Part shown: positions 14,234-22,457 of the stretch, one piece after another
How the letters are laid out: the number at the start of each line of letters is the position of its first letter
Position numbering within the stretch: position 1 is the stretch's first letter
Source of the DNA: Thermosynechococcus vestitus BP-1
Lineage (GTDB): Bacteria > Cyanobacteriota > Cyanobacteriia > Thermosynechococcales > Thermosynechococcaceae
DNA length: 64,000 nucleotides
Direction: 5' to 3'
NCBI RefSeq assembly: GCF_000011345.1
Contig: NC_004113.1
Span: 2,399,501 to 2,463,500, forward strand
Position numbers and translations under genes: made by a program
Notes under the pieces: model-generated
What the model saw: only the letters and a program-made list of their open reading frames with translations
Told to the model about the DNA's origin: nothing
Databases searched by the model: none

Positions 14234-15910
14234 ATGACTCCTACCACTGCTGATGCCTCGCCGCCTTTTGGCCTGATGATTGTCGAGGGAGAAGATGTTA
14301 TCCGCCTTGGCCTCTGGACGGGCATTCGACAGCAGTTGGGGATTGAGCCGCTGGTCTTTCACGATGGCCACGGCCTGATCACGTATCTGGAAAACACGCC
14401 CCTGGATGAAGAACACACGCCTTGGATTGTCCTCTGTGATGCCCAACTCACGGTCAATGATGCCACGACCCCTTGGCTCTGGCAGTGGTTGAAGCAGCAC
14501 TATCCTGCCCTGCGGATTATTCTCACCGTCCGACCTGCTGCCCTTGAGTTAGTCTCCCTGGCTCAACAGGCGGCTGTGGAAGGCATTTACCATCGCAATA
14601 CGGCGCTGAGTGATCTGTTGGCGGGAATTCTAGCTATTGCCCAAGGGGAAATCGTTTACACAGTAACGCCCCCGCAGCCGCCCTTGAGTATGCTGTTTCC
14701 CAATCCGTGGGATCGTTGGCGGTACCAGGTTCTGCAGCAGGGACTGGGGGAAATGGATGCATGGTTGCAGGCTTTGGATCAGCATCTGGGTCGGGCGACG
14801 CTGTCGCCCCTTGAACGGCTTGTGTGTGAAGGTCGCCATCGAGAAATTCGTGCTGCCCGCTGGTTGGTGTCCCGTTTCCTGCCACAGCCGAGTCAAACAC
14901 CCCCTAGGCCGGTGGTGTCCCCCGTGCGTCCGCAGATTGAAATCATTTCCCAACTGGTGGATCGCTGCTTACAACGGATGCAGTCGGATCTGTTGAACCT
15001 AACGTCGCAGCCCCTGGAGCTAGAGGTGCTCATCCTCCCACAGCGGCGGGAACTGCTCTACACTATTTTGCGGCAGTGGGATCTGCTGGTGCGCACTTTA
15101 CAAGCGACACCCCCTAGTATTGAATTTCTGCACCAGCGGGGCAACCCCCTACTACAGGACCTGTGGGAGCAGAGCCTGCGGGAGTTTTTTCGTCCCTATC
15201 GTTTTGCCCTCGGCAGTGACGCCGACCTCATTGAGGAATTGCTCACAGAAAGGGAAACCGTAGTCAGCGTGTATCTAAAGCGAATCCCCTTCGTAGCGGA
15301 GATGCTGGCTCATTTACTGGTGCAACAGCCCCTCACCCTCCATCAGCAAACCTATCGCTATGGCACCGCTGCGGCCTTGGAGATCCTCGATGCCCTGCTG
15401 GATCACTGGTTGCTCACTGTTGCCAATGGCATCGTCTACCCACTCCTGAATCGGTGTTGCTATAGCGCGGTGATTCAGCAGACATTTTTCCAGCCGCAAT
15501 ACATCTCAACGCGGGAAATAGAACGCTTTCGCAACGCTCTCTCGTGGCATTACCGCTGGCAATGTTGGGTTAAGGAACCGCAAAACATCTTTGAAAGTCG
15601 CTTGGTTTTACTGCGGCTAACGGAGCGAGGGATTCAGGAACTGGCGCTGACTGTCCCCCGTCAAAGGGAACTGATGCAACTGGAGGGAATTCCCTACGCT
15701 CTGACCTTGGCTCTTGAGGCTCGCGATGCTTTGGCTCCCCCGGTACGGGCGGTGGTGGCTTGGGTCGGCAAGGGGGTAGTGTATCTGCTGACGCAGGTGA
15801 TTGGTCGCGGTTTGGGGCTGATTGGCCGAGGCATTTTGCAGGGGATTGGTCAATCCGTTGGCAGTGGCTGGAGTCGCGCTGAGGCCCCAAAAAACTCATC
15901 TAAATTTTAG
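14234..15910 (+). CDS. DUF3685 domain-containing protein with receiver-like N-terminus
   Basis: This large cyanobacterial protein of unknown function has 558 residues. The first 130 resemble a response-regulator receiver fold: LMIVEGEDVIRLGLW corresponds to the acidic start of such domains, IVLCDAQL contains an aspartate at the phosphoryl position, and ILTVRP follows. The rest, from about 160, fits DUF3685, a helical region with many Leu/Gln/Arg. It ends in a hydrophobic Gly-rich stretch (VIGRGLGLIGRGILQGIGQ) that could touch a membrane. Whether the receiver is phosphorylated cannot be judged. ATG 14234 opens the frame and no clear Shine-Dalgarno site precedes it. Confidence 0.7.
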   Translation: MTPTTADASPPFGLMIVEGEDVIRLGLWTGIRQQLGIEPLVFHDGHGLITYLENTPLDEEHTPWIVLCDAQLTVNDATTPWLWQWLKQHYPALRIILTVRPAALELVSLAQQAAVEGIYHRNTALSDLLAGILAIAQGEIVYTVTPPQPPLSMLFPNPWDRWRYQVLQQGLGEMDAWLQALDQHLGRATLSPLERLVCEGRHREIRAARWLVSRFLPQPSQTPPRPVVSPVRPQIEIISQLVDRCLQRMQSDLLNLTSQPLELEVLILPQRRELLYTILRQWDLLVRTLQATPPSIEFLHQRGNPLLQDLWEQSLREFFRPYRFALGSDADLIEELLTERETVVSVYLKRIPFVAEMLAHLLVQQPLTLHQQTYRYGTAAALEILDALLDHWLLTVANGIVYPLLNRCCYSAVIQQTFFQPQYISTREIERFRNALSWHYRWQCWVKEPQNIFESRLVLLRLTERGIQELALTVPRQRELMQLEGIPYALTLALEARDALAPPVRAVVAWVGKGVVYLLTQVIGRGLGLIGRGILQGIGQSVGSGWSRAEAPKNSSKF

Positions 15911-16000
15911 AGCTAGCTTATTCTTAAACGACTCCTAACCTTGAGATAACCTCGAGCCAACAAACACGGTGTTAGAATTTAGCAGGTCATTAGACTATTT

Positions 16001-16018
16001 CTATCCCTTAGGGGATAG
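16001..16018. promoter_or_regulatory. Inverted repeat upstream of the porin gene
   Basis: CTATCCC (16001-16007) and GGGATAG (16012-16018) form a perfect seven-base dyad, about 140 bases before the porin start. It may be a protein operator or a 5' UTR hairpin. It is not followed by a T run, so it is not a terminator. Confidence 0.4.
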
Positions 16019-16159
16019 TTTCTATGGGATGTGCTAAAGCCTCTGTGAGCAAGTCTGATAGCTCAGCCTACTAGCAGATGAATAACTTTAGCGATCATCT
16101 CAGTTAGTGATGAACACAGTTTGTCTTAGGGTTATTGAGGAGTGAAGGAGTACAGTGGT

Positions 16160-17938
16160 ATGTCCCGTATTTTTCGAGGTCTAGCTTTGGCCTCGCCTGC
16201 TTTAGTGGTAGGAACCTTTGCAGGGTCGGCTACGGCAGCCGATGCTGTTTTGGCTACTTCTAGCGATGCACAGTTATCAGCTCCAACTGCAGCGGCTGAA
16301 TCTTTAGCTCCACTACCCCAAAGCACGACGTTAATTGCCCAGAACCACGGTAACAAGCTGCCTCTACCCTCGGTGGCGGATTTGGAGGTAGGCCGTGCTG
16401 CCACACCCAGCATGGGGCAAGTGACTTCTGTGTCCCAGCTTTCGGATGTGCGCCCCACCGATTGGGCCTACCAAGCCTTGGCCTCCCTGGTAGAAAAGTA
16501 TGGCTGCATTGCTGGTTACCCTGATGGTACCTTCCGGGGGAATCGGGCAGCTACCCGCTATGAAATGGCTGCGGCACTGAATGCTTGCTTGGATGTGATT
16601 AGCGATCGCTTTGCCACCAAGGAAGAGCTCGCCACCTTGCAGCGCCTGATGGATGAATTCAAGGCTGAACTAGCTACCCTGCGGGGTCGGGTGGATAAGC
16701 TGGAGGCTCGCACTGCTCAGTTGGAAGCACAGCAATTCACCACCCTCACTAAGCTGAATGCGAGCGTTATCTTCAACATTTCAGATGTTTTAACGAACAC
16801 TCAGGCACTGGCCCCTGGTCTGCCTGGGCCACCGCCAGTTCTTAATACCAACCCCGTTGCTAACACTCGGGTACGGTTAAACTTTGACACTAGCTTCTAT
16901 GGCAAAGACCGCCTGCGGTTGCGCTTACAAGCATCTAATATCGTCAACTATGCTACCGCAGCGCCCACTGGCACTAACATGGGGCGCCTTGGCTATGACG
17001 GCTTCCCTACTCCCCCCGGCTCCGGCGCATTTGAACTGCAGAAAGCGTTCTACAGCTTCCCTGTCAGCCGTCGTGGTCAACTGATCCTCGACTTTAAGGG
17101 TGGTGAGTTCAACGATAACTTCAACAACTTCAACCCCTTCCTGCAGTCAAGTGACACAGGAGCGCTCTCTCGCTTTGGTCGCTTTAACCCCATCTACCGC
17201 GCAGGAAATGCTCCTAACGCTGCGGGCGTCAGCTTTAAGTATGACATCGTGCAGAATGAAGAGCGCGGTACAGGCGTTACCCTCAATGTGGGTTATTTAG
17301 CTCCTGCCGCCAATGCCCCTACCGGTGTCGCTGGCTTTTTTGACGGTGCCTATGCTGCCCTGGCCCAGGTTGATGTTCGTCCTGTGAAAAACCTTGCCCT
17401 GGGGGTTACCTACACCCACTCCTTTGGGCTGGATCCCTTTGGTGCGACGGGTAGTAGTGGTCCACGCTCTGCAGCAAACCCCCTTAGTAGTGTACTTGCT
17501 ACCAACAATGTGCCTAACCAAGCTGCAGATGCTGTGGGCTTCCAGTTCACCTACCGTCCCATTAAGCAGTTCAATGTGGCGGGCTGGGCTAGCTATGCCA
17601 ATGTTTATGGTGTTAAACCGCCTGCTTTCACTCCCCCCGCACTACGTCATGAAGCGGAGATCGTCAACTGGGCGATTACCTTTGCCTCGCCAGACCTCTG
17701 GCGCAAGGGTGATTTGGCAGGCCTAGTCTTTGGTCAGCCGCCTCAGTTGATTAGTACAAACGTTCCAGGTCCACCTGTTACTGCTTTCAATTCCTATCAC
17801 CTAGAGGCCTTCTACCGCTTTGCAGTCTCCAAGAATATCTCGGTGACGCCGGGGGTCATTGCCATCTTTAACCCCAACAGCAACTCAGCTAACGATACCC
17901 TTGTGGTGGGTGCTATCCGCACGACGTTTAGCTTCTAG
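16160..17938 (+). CDS. SLH-domain outer-membrane porin (iron-uptake porin / SomA type)
   Basis: This cyanobacterial major outer-membrane porin attaches to cell-wall polysaccharide through an SLH domain. The signal peptide comprises the first 26 residues or so, ending near ATAA. The SLH motif (DVRPTDWAYQALASLVEKYG, then GYPDGTFRGNRAATRYEMA) lies near residues 95-140. A short coiled coil follows (EELATLQRLMDEFKAELATL), and the rest is an OprB-like beta-barrel ending in Phe (TTFSF), as outer-membrane proteins do. I chose ATG 16160 because AAGGAG lies about ten bases upstream. GTG 16142 would add six residues. A terminator follows directly. Confidence 0.9.
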   Translation: MSRIFRGLALASPALVVGTFAGSATAADAVLATSSDAQLSAPTAAAESLAPLPQSTTLIAQNHGNKLPLPSVADLEVGRAATPSMGQVTSVSQLSDVRPTDWAYQALASLVEKYGCIAGYPDGTFRGNRAATRYEMAAALNACLDVISDRFATKEELATLQRLMDEFKAELATLRGRVDKLEARTAQLEAQQFTTLTKLNASVIFNISDVLTNTQALAPGLPGPPPVLNTNPVANTRVRLNFDTSFYGKDRLRLRLQASNIVNYATAAPTGTNMGRLGYDGFPTPPGSGAFELQKAFYSFPVSRRGQLILDFKGGEFNDNFNNFNPFLQSSDTGALSRFGRFNPIYRAGNAPNAAGVSFKYDIVQNEERGTGVTLNVGYLAPAANAPTGVAGFFDGAYAALAQVDVRPVKNLALGVTYTHSFGLDPFGATGSSGPRSAANPLSSVLATNNVPNQAADAVGFQFTYRPIKQFNVAGWASYANVYGVKPPAFTPPALRHEAEIVNWAITFASPDLWRKGDLAGLVFGQPPQLISTNVPGPPVTAFNSYHLEAFYRFAVSKNISVTPGVIAIFNPNSNSANDTLVVGAIRTTFSF

Positions 17939-17951
17939 TGCTCTCCCCTTT

Positions 17952-17979
17952 CCCCCTCCCCGTGAGGGGGATTTTTTTA
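17952..17979 (+). terminator. Intrinsic terminator after the porin gene
   Basis: CCCCCT (17952-17957) pairs with AGGGGG (17965-17970) and seven T follow. It lies 14 bases after the porin stop codon. Confidence 0.85.
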
Positions 17980-18027
17980 TGGGGGGACGATAGAATAGGG
18001 GCAAGGTGTTTTGAATGGCTTTGTCGG

Positions 18028-19263
18028 GTGAAACACTGGGCAATTCTTGGAGTTGGTGTTGCGCTTTTGGGGATGCCGCCAGCAGTGGGGGGCACCAGTA
18101 CCCTCAAGGATGCTCCCAAGGCCCTGGTGGATGAGGCCTGGCAAATTATCTACAAAAGCTATTTGGATCGCAGCTTTAATCGTCTTGACTGGCAGGCCAT
18201 TCGTCGGGAGCTGCTCTCCCAACCCTATCGCGATCGCGAGGCTGCCTATCGGGTGATTCAGCAAACCCTTGTCCGCCTCAACGATCCCTATACTCGCTTT
18301 CTGCCGCCCCATGAGTACCGTCAGCTACTCCTGCAAACCCAAGGGCAGCAGGTGGATGTGGGTCTCACTTTAGTGGAGGCGGGGGAACTCTTTCGCATTC
18401 AGGCGATCCAACCCGGCTCTGTGGCGGCTAAGGCCGATCTGAAAGTGGGCGATGAAATTCTGGCCATCAATGGTCGAGGGAGCGATCGCCTCACCTTGGA
18501 GCGCGCCACGTTGGCTCTGCGAGGGCCAGCGGGGACTAAATTGCGCCTACTGGTGCGCCGTGAGGGTAAACCCCAGCCTTTTAGTGTCGAACTCACCCGT
18601 GCTGGCGAGATTCCCCGTACGGTGAATTTTCAAATTCTCAACTCTCCCCGGGTGGGCTACATCCGTCTCAGTGGCTTCAACAGCCGCTCCCAACAACAGA
18701 TGCAGGAGGCGATCGAAATCCTGCAACGGGAAAAGGTGCAAGGCTTTATCTTGGATTTGCGCCACAATCCGGGGGGACTTCTAGAAGCAGGGATTGAAAT
18801 TAGCCGCCAATGGCTGGATTCTGGGGTCATCGTGCGCATTCAACAAAACCAGCGGGAAGAGACGATTCGTGCCCGCCAAGGCGCCTTGAGTCAGTTGCCC
18901 CTTGTGGTCTTAGTGAATCAGGCCTCTGCCAGTGCCAGTGAAATTTTGGCGGCGGCTTTGCAGGATCAGGGGCGAGCGATCGTTGTCGGCACGCCAACGT
19001 TTGGTAAGGTGCGCGTCCAAGCGGTTCATGAACTGGCGGATGGCTCTGCCCTTGTGGTGACGGTGGCTCGCTATTTGACGCCCAAGGGTCGCGATATTGC
19101 CGCGGGGGGCATTAGCCCCGATGTGCTGGTGACGGTGGATGCCAGTACGGATCTCGAATTGCGCCTCAATCCTAACTTGGTGGCACGCCCCACCGATCCA
19201 ATGGTGGCCAAGGCCTTAGAATTATTGAGCACCAAAATTAGTAATGCTCGCCATGTCCAGTGA
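18028..19263 (+). CDS. ctp: Carboxyl-terminal processing protease (S41A family)
   Basis: This exported serine protease trims C-terminal tails. Cyanobacterial CtpA matures the D1 protein of photosystem II; which paralogue this is (CtpA, B or C) cannot be decided here. A PDZ domain lies near residues 100-185 (GSVAAKADLKVGDEILAING). The catalytic Ser is in NQASASASEIL and the general-base Lys in GTPTFGKVRVQ. I chose GTG 18028, directly before a signal peptide (KHWAILGVGVALLGMPP). An open frame from 17938 would run through the porin terminator and was rejected. The 3' end overlaps purN by 20 bases. Confidence 0.9.
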   Translation: MKHWAILGVGVALLGMPPAVGGTSTLKDAPKALVDEAWQIIYKSYLDRSFNRLDWQAIRRELLSQPYRDREAAYRVIQQTLVRLNDPYTRFLPPHEYRQLLLQTQGQQVDVGLTLVEAGELFRIQAIQPGSVAAKADLKVGDEILAINGRGSDRLTLERATLALRGPAGTKLRLLVRREGKPQPFSVELTRAGEIPRTVNFQILNSPRVGYIRLSGFNSRSQQQMQEAIEILQREKVQGFILDLRHNPGGLLEAGIEISRQWLDSGVIVRIQQNQREETIRARQGALSQLPLVVLVNQASASASEILAAALQDQGRAIVVGTPTFGKVRVQAVHELADGSALVVTVARYLTPKGRDIAAGGISPDVLVTVDASTDLELRLNPNLVARPTDPMVAKALELLSTKISNARHVQ

Positions 19264-19891
19264 GGCTCTTGTTGTGCCCTCGGCACCTGAGAATACCCCT
19301 ACCTGCCGCCCCCTGCGATTGGGGGTGTTGGCCTCTGGGAGTGGCTCCAATTTTGCTGCCCTTGCGGAGGCGATCGCTGCCGGTGAACTAGCCGCCCAAA
19401 TTCAAGTTCTGATCTACAACAATCCCGATGCCTTTGTGGCAGAGCGGGCAAAACAGTGGCAGATCCCCAGTGTCCTCCTCAACCATCGCCACTATCCCAA
19501 CCGTGAAAGCCTTGATGCAGCCATTGTCGAAACCCTGAAGGCGCATGAAGTAGAGTGGGTGGTTATGGCCGGTTGGATGCGCATTGTCACCCCCGTACTC
19601 CTCAACGCCTATCCCCAGCGGGTCATTAACTTGCACCCCAGTTTGCTCCCCAGTTTTCGGGGACTCCGTGCCGTTGAGCAAGCCCTTGCTGCCGGCGTCA
19701 AAATTACGGGCTGTACGGTGCATTTGGTGGAGGAGGAAGTGGATAGTGGCCCAATTTTAGTGCAAGCAGCGGTGCCTGTTCTCCCTGATGATACACCGCA
19801 AACCCTCCATGCCCGCATTCAAGTCCAGGAACATCGCATTCTCAAGCAGGCGATCGCCGACATTGCCGCACGGCAAGCCCAACGTTCTTAG
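19244..19891 (+). CDS. purN: Phosphoribosylglycinamide formyltransferase
   Basis: PurN transfers formyl from 10-formyltetrahydrofolate to GAR in purine synthesis. It shows LGVLASGSGSNFAAL at the start of the core, IYNNPDAF, the catalytic NLHPSLLPSFRG (Asn, His) and VDSGPILVQAAV with the third catalytic residue, Asp. Its 215 residues include about 24 before the core. A second ATG lies at 19253. It overlaps the protease gene by 20 bases and is convergent with the PLP enzyme gene with a 4-base overlap. Confidence 0.93.
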   Translation: MLAMSSEALVVPSAPENTPTCRPLRLGVLASGSGSNFAALAEAIAAGELAAQIQVLIYNNPDAFVAERAKQWQIPSVLLNHRHYPNRESLDAAIVETLKAHEVEWVVMAGWMRIVTPVLLNAYPQRVINLHPSLLPSFRGLRAVEQALAAGVKITGCTVHLVEEEVDSGPILVQAAVPVLPDDTPQTLHARIQVQEHRILKQAIADIAARQAQRS

Positions 19892-21054
19892 GCATGATCC
19901 TGTAGCCACTGTTTTAGGGCAGCAACAAAGCGATCGCCCTCCTGCGGCAGCGTAAAGTAATGGACACAGGCACGCACCGACGGAGGATAGAGCAATTCCC
20001 GCACCAAGATATTCTCTGCCTCAAGGTCTTGCACCAATTGGCGATGTTGACCATTGGCCAACTGAAAGGCCACTAAGCCCGACGGTGGCGGCACGGGACT
20101 CAGACAGGTCAAACCCGCCATGCCCTGTAACTGTTGCCAGAGGTGATGGCTCAGCTCACAAATGCGCTCATATCGCCCTTGGGCGGTCCCCCATTGATCA
20201 TGCACCCGTAGGGCAGTAGTGAGCCCCGCAACCAAGGAAAAGGCAGTTGTGGCCACCTCAAAGCGACTGGCATCCTCCTTCCAGCCCGCCGGTTGGGCAT
20301 CACGGGTCTGGTGAATGCCACGCCAGCCAATAAAGGTGGGTTCCAATGTGGCCAGGCGATCGCGCCGAATATAGAGTCCTCCTAGTCCCGCTGGGCCACA
20401 GCACCACTTGTGTCCCGTAAAGGCATAGTAATCGACGCCCAAGGCTGGTAAGTTTAGGGGTACCATGCCGACACTTTGGGCGCCATCTGCCAAGACTTGG
20501 ATGCCGCGCCGGTGGCAAACGTCAACAATCTTTTCCAACGGCAAAAGTTTGCCGGTATTCCACAGCAAATGACTGAGGACGACCAAGCGGGTGCGGGGGT
20601 GGAGTTGGGCTTCAATGGCGGCCACCTCATCGTCACACCACGGCCAAAAGGCCACCCGATCAACAACCACCCCTAATCGCCGCGCCAATTGCTCGGTAAT
20701 TGCCACTACCCCCGGATGCTCACAGTTGGAAATCAGCAGGCGATCGCCCGCTTGCCAGTTGATGCCCCAGAGAACAATGTTGCAGCCAGTGGTCACCGAA
20801 TCCGTGAGGGCAATGGTTTCGGGCGTTGTTCCCAGAAGCTGTGCCAGTGCAGCGCGCAGGGTGTGCAGTTGTTGACTCAGCCACGGAAAGACGCGATTGG
20901 CAAAGGGACCCTGTTGTTGGAGGTGGCGATCGCTCTGGATAATGGCCTGCCAAGCCTCTTGGTGCAACGGCCCTTGACCCCCATAGTTCAGGTAGATCTT
21001 ATTTAGCAGGGCAGGGTAGGTGTCGTGATAGGCGCGCAGTGTCTCTAGGTTCAT
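19888..21054 (-). CDS. Class V aminotransferase-fold PLP enzyme, probable cysteine/cystine C-S lyase
   Basis: This NifS-fold PLP enzyme resembles the Synechocystis L-cysteine/cystine lyase C-DES and isopenicillin-epimerase-like proteins. The PLP lysine is in FTGHKWCCGPAG. The aspartate and glutamine contacting the ring are in LADGAQSVG. The N-terminal region reads YLNYGGQGPLH. C-DES lacks the active-site cysteine of true desulfurases, and I see no canonical Cys loop here, so a lyase role in sulfide release or Fe-S supply is likelier than IscS activity. I chose ATG 21054 (388 residues). An upstream open frame to 21150 is not homologous. Confidence 0.75.
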   Translation of the reverse strand: MNLETLRAYHDTYPALLNKIYLNYGGQGPLHQEAWQAIIQSDRHLQQQGPFANRVFPWLSQQLHTLRAALAQLLGTTPETIALTDSVTTGCNIVLWGINWQAGDRLLISNCEHPGVVAITEQLARRLGVVVDRVAFWPWCDDEVAAIEAQLHPRTRLVVLSHLLWNTGKLLPLEKIVDVCHRRGIQVLADGAQSVGMVPLNLPALGVDYYAFTGHKWCCGPAGLGGLYIRRDRLATLEPTFIGWRGIHQTRDAQPAGWKEDASRFEVATTAFSLVAGLTTALRVHDQWGTAQGRYERICELSHHLWQQLQGMAGLTCLSPVPPPSGLVAFQLANGQHRQLVQDLEAENILVRELLYPPSVRACVHYFTLPQEGDRFVAALKQWLQDHA

Positions 21055-21150
21055 TGACAGTGATTTCAAAGGAAAGTGATAGATAGATGCTACCGCAAAG
21101 GATTTAAGATAAAGGTGATGTAGCCAGTACCCCTTTGCTCCCCCACTCAA

Positions 21151-21864
21151 GTGGCGGAGCTGCCAAGCAAGGCTCAGTCAATTAATCCCGTCCATCAAGC
21201 AATGACAAAGGCACACACCCCTGAAGATGTTTGGCGCTTATTAGGGGAGCTATTAGAAGCTCAAAAGGAAACCGAACGCCGCTTTCAAGAAACGGAACGT
21301 CGCTTTCAAGAAACGGAGCGCCGCTTTCAAGAAACGGATCGGCGATTTCAAGAAACGGATCGGCGATTTCAGGAGACTGACCGCCGTTTCCAACAAACGG
21401 AGCGATTGCTGCGGGAAGAGGCTCGTCAACTCAACCAGCAACTGGGGAAACTGGGCAATCGCCTTGGAGAATTTGTAGAGTGGCAGGTACGACCGGCGGT
21501 ACTGCGTTTATTTCAAAGTCGAGGGATTGCCGTCTCTCAACTTTACAGCGATGTCATTCTCCAAGATGGCAACGAGAGTTTAGAAGTTGATCTGCTGGTG
21601 GTCAATACAGATGAAGCGGTTCTCGTCGAGGTAAAAACGAAACTGGGCCAAGGAGATGTGGATGAGCATCTGGAGCGCATTGCCAAATTTCGTCGTTTGG
21701 CTCACCAGTACCGTGGCACTAAACTCTTGGGAGCGGTGGCGGGGATGATTGTGCCGCCTGAGGTGGCTCGCTATGCCTATCGGCAAGGCTTGTTTGTGCT
21801 GGCGCAGTCGGGGGATGGGGTGACGATTCTCAACGACCCGCAGTTTCAGCCCCGTGCATGGTAG
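21151..21864 (+). CDS. Coiled-coil protein with PD-(D/E)XK nuclease-like domain
   Basis: The N-terminal third is an uninterrupted coiled coil made of near-identical heptads (consensus ETERRFQ, six exact-length copies at residues 40-81). The C-terminal domain has LYSDVILQDG, LEVDLLVVN and VLVEVKTKL, a D...E-x-K pattern of PD-(D/E)XK nucleases, as in DUF3782-like cyanobacterial families. A GTG at 21151 opens the frame; ATG 21202 is an alternative 17 codons in. Such proteins are abundant in cyanobacteria and their role is unknown. It is not next to any methylase. The repeat tract could change length by slippage without breaking the frame. Confidence 0.65.
   Translation: MAELPSKAQSINPVHQAMTKAHTPEDVWRLLGELLEAQKETERRFQETERRFQETERRFQETDRRFQETDRRFQETDRRFQQTERLLREEARQLNQQLGKLGNRLGEFVEWQVRPAVLRLFQSRGIAVSQLYSDVILQDGNESLEVDLLVVNTDEAVLVEVKTKLGQGDVDEHLERIAKFRRLAHQYRGTKLLGAVAGMIVPPEVARYAYRQGLFVLAQSGDGVTILNDPQFQPRAW
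21268..21393 (+). repeat. Six tandem 21-bp coding repeats
   Basis: There are six consecutive 21-bp units with consensus GAAACGGAACGCCGCTTTCAA, each encoding one heptad. The units differ mainly at third positions, with two forms (ETERRFQ and ETDRRFQ). A partial seventh unit follows. Confidence 0.9.
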
Positions 21865-21911
21865 CTGATGTGTGGATCGCGCCCAATCATTTGGGGATAG
21901 ACAAGCGTCAG

Positions 21912-22367
21912 TTATAGCTGCGGGTCACCGGCTGCCAGTGTTGCTTTTGCAGTTTGAGAGCGGGCATCAAGCCACTGTTGCAAAATCAAGGCAGCCGCAA
22001 TTTGATCCACTAAATCCTTGTGGTGACGGGGCGATCGCCGGCGTTGTTTAAGGATTTCCTCCGCTTGAAAGGAGGTAAGCCGCTCATCGATATATTCTAC
22101 AGGCAAGTTCAAGGCCGCGCCAATTTTTTCTGCCAAATGTTGCACCTGGCGCGCCTGGGAACCCAATTGGCCATCAAGGGTGTAGGGCAAGCCCACAATC
22201 AACTTTTCCACCCCGCGCTCTTGACAAATCCGCCGCAGCTGCGCCACATCACTGGCAAAATTGCGGCGATAAATTGTTGTAATCCCTGTGGCCAACTGTC
22301 CCAAGCGATCGCACCCAGCCACACCAATACGCTTGCGCCCCAGATCCAAACCTAGAACGGAAATCAT
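21912..22367 (-). CDS. ruvX: Putative pre-16S rRNA nuclease / Holliday junction resolvase YqgF
   Basis: This RNase H-fold protein of the YqgF/RuvX family is linked in E. coli to 16S rRNA 5' maturation. The first catalytic Asp is in VLGLDLGRKRIGVA, the Glu in PVEYIDERLTS, and the last Asp in HKDLVDQIAAAL. Its 151 residues are normal. It is divergent from ileS with about 90 bp between the chosen starts. Confidence 0.9.
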   Translation of the reverse strand: MISVLGLDLGRKRIGVAGCDRLGQLATGITTIYRRNFASDVAQLRRICQERGVEKLIVGLPYTLDGQLGSQARQVQHLAEKIGAALNLPVEYIDERLTSFQAEEILKQRRRSPRHHKDLVDQIAAALILQQWLDARSQTAKATLAAGDPQL

Positions 22368-22457
22368 CCTTGAGTGAATCAGAACAGTTCCCCTACAATT
22401 GAATCCATTGCCCAGTTTTGCTTACCCTTAAACGATCATACCCCGCTGTACCCACCC

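Noticed and set aside
17938-18027. Upstream start of the C-terminal protease at GTG 17938
   Set aside because: It overlaps the last base of the porin stop codon and would translate through the strong terminator at 17952-17979, and it puts a polar stretch before the signal peptide.
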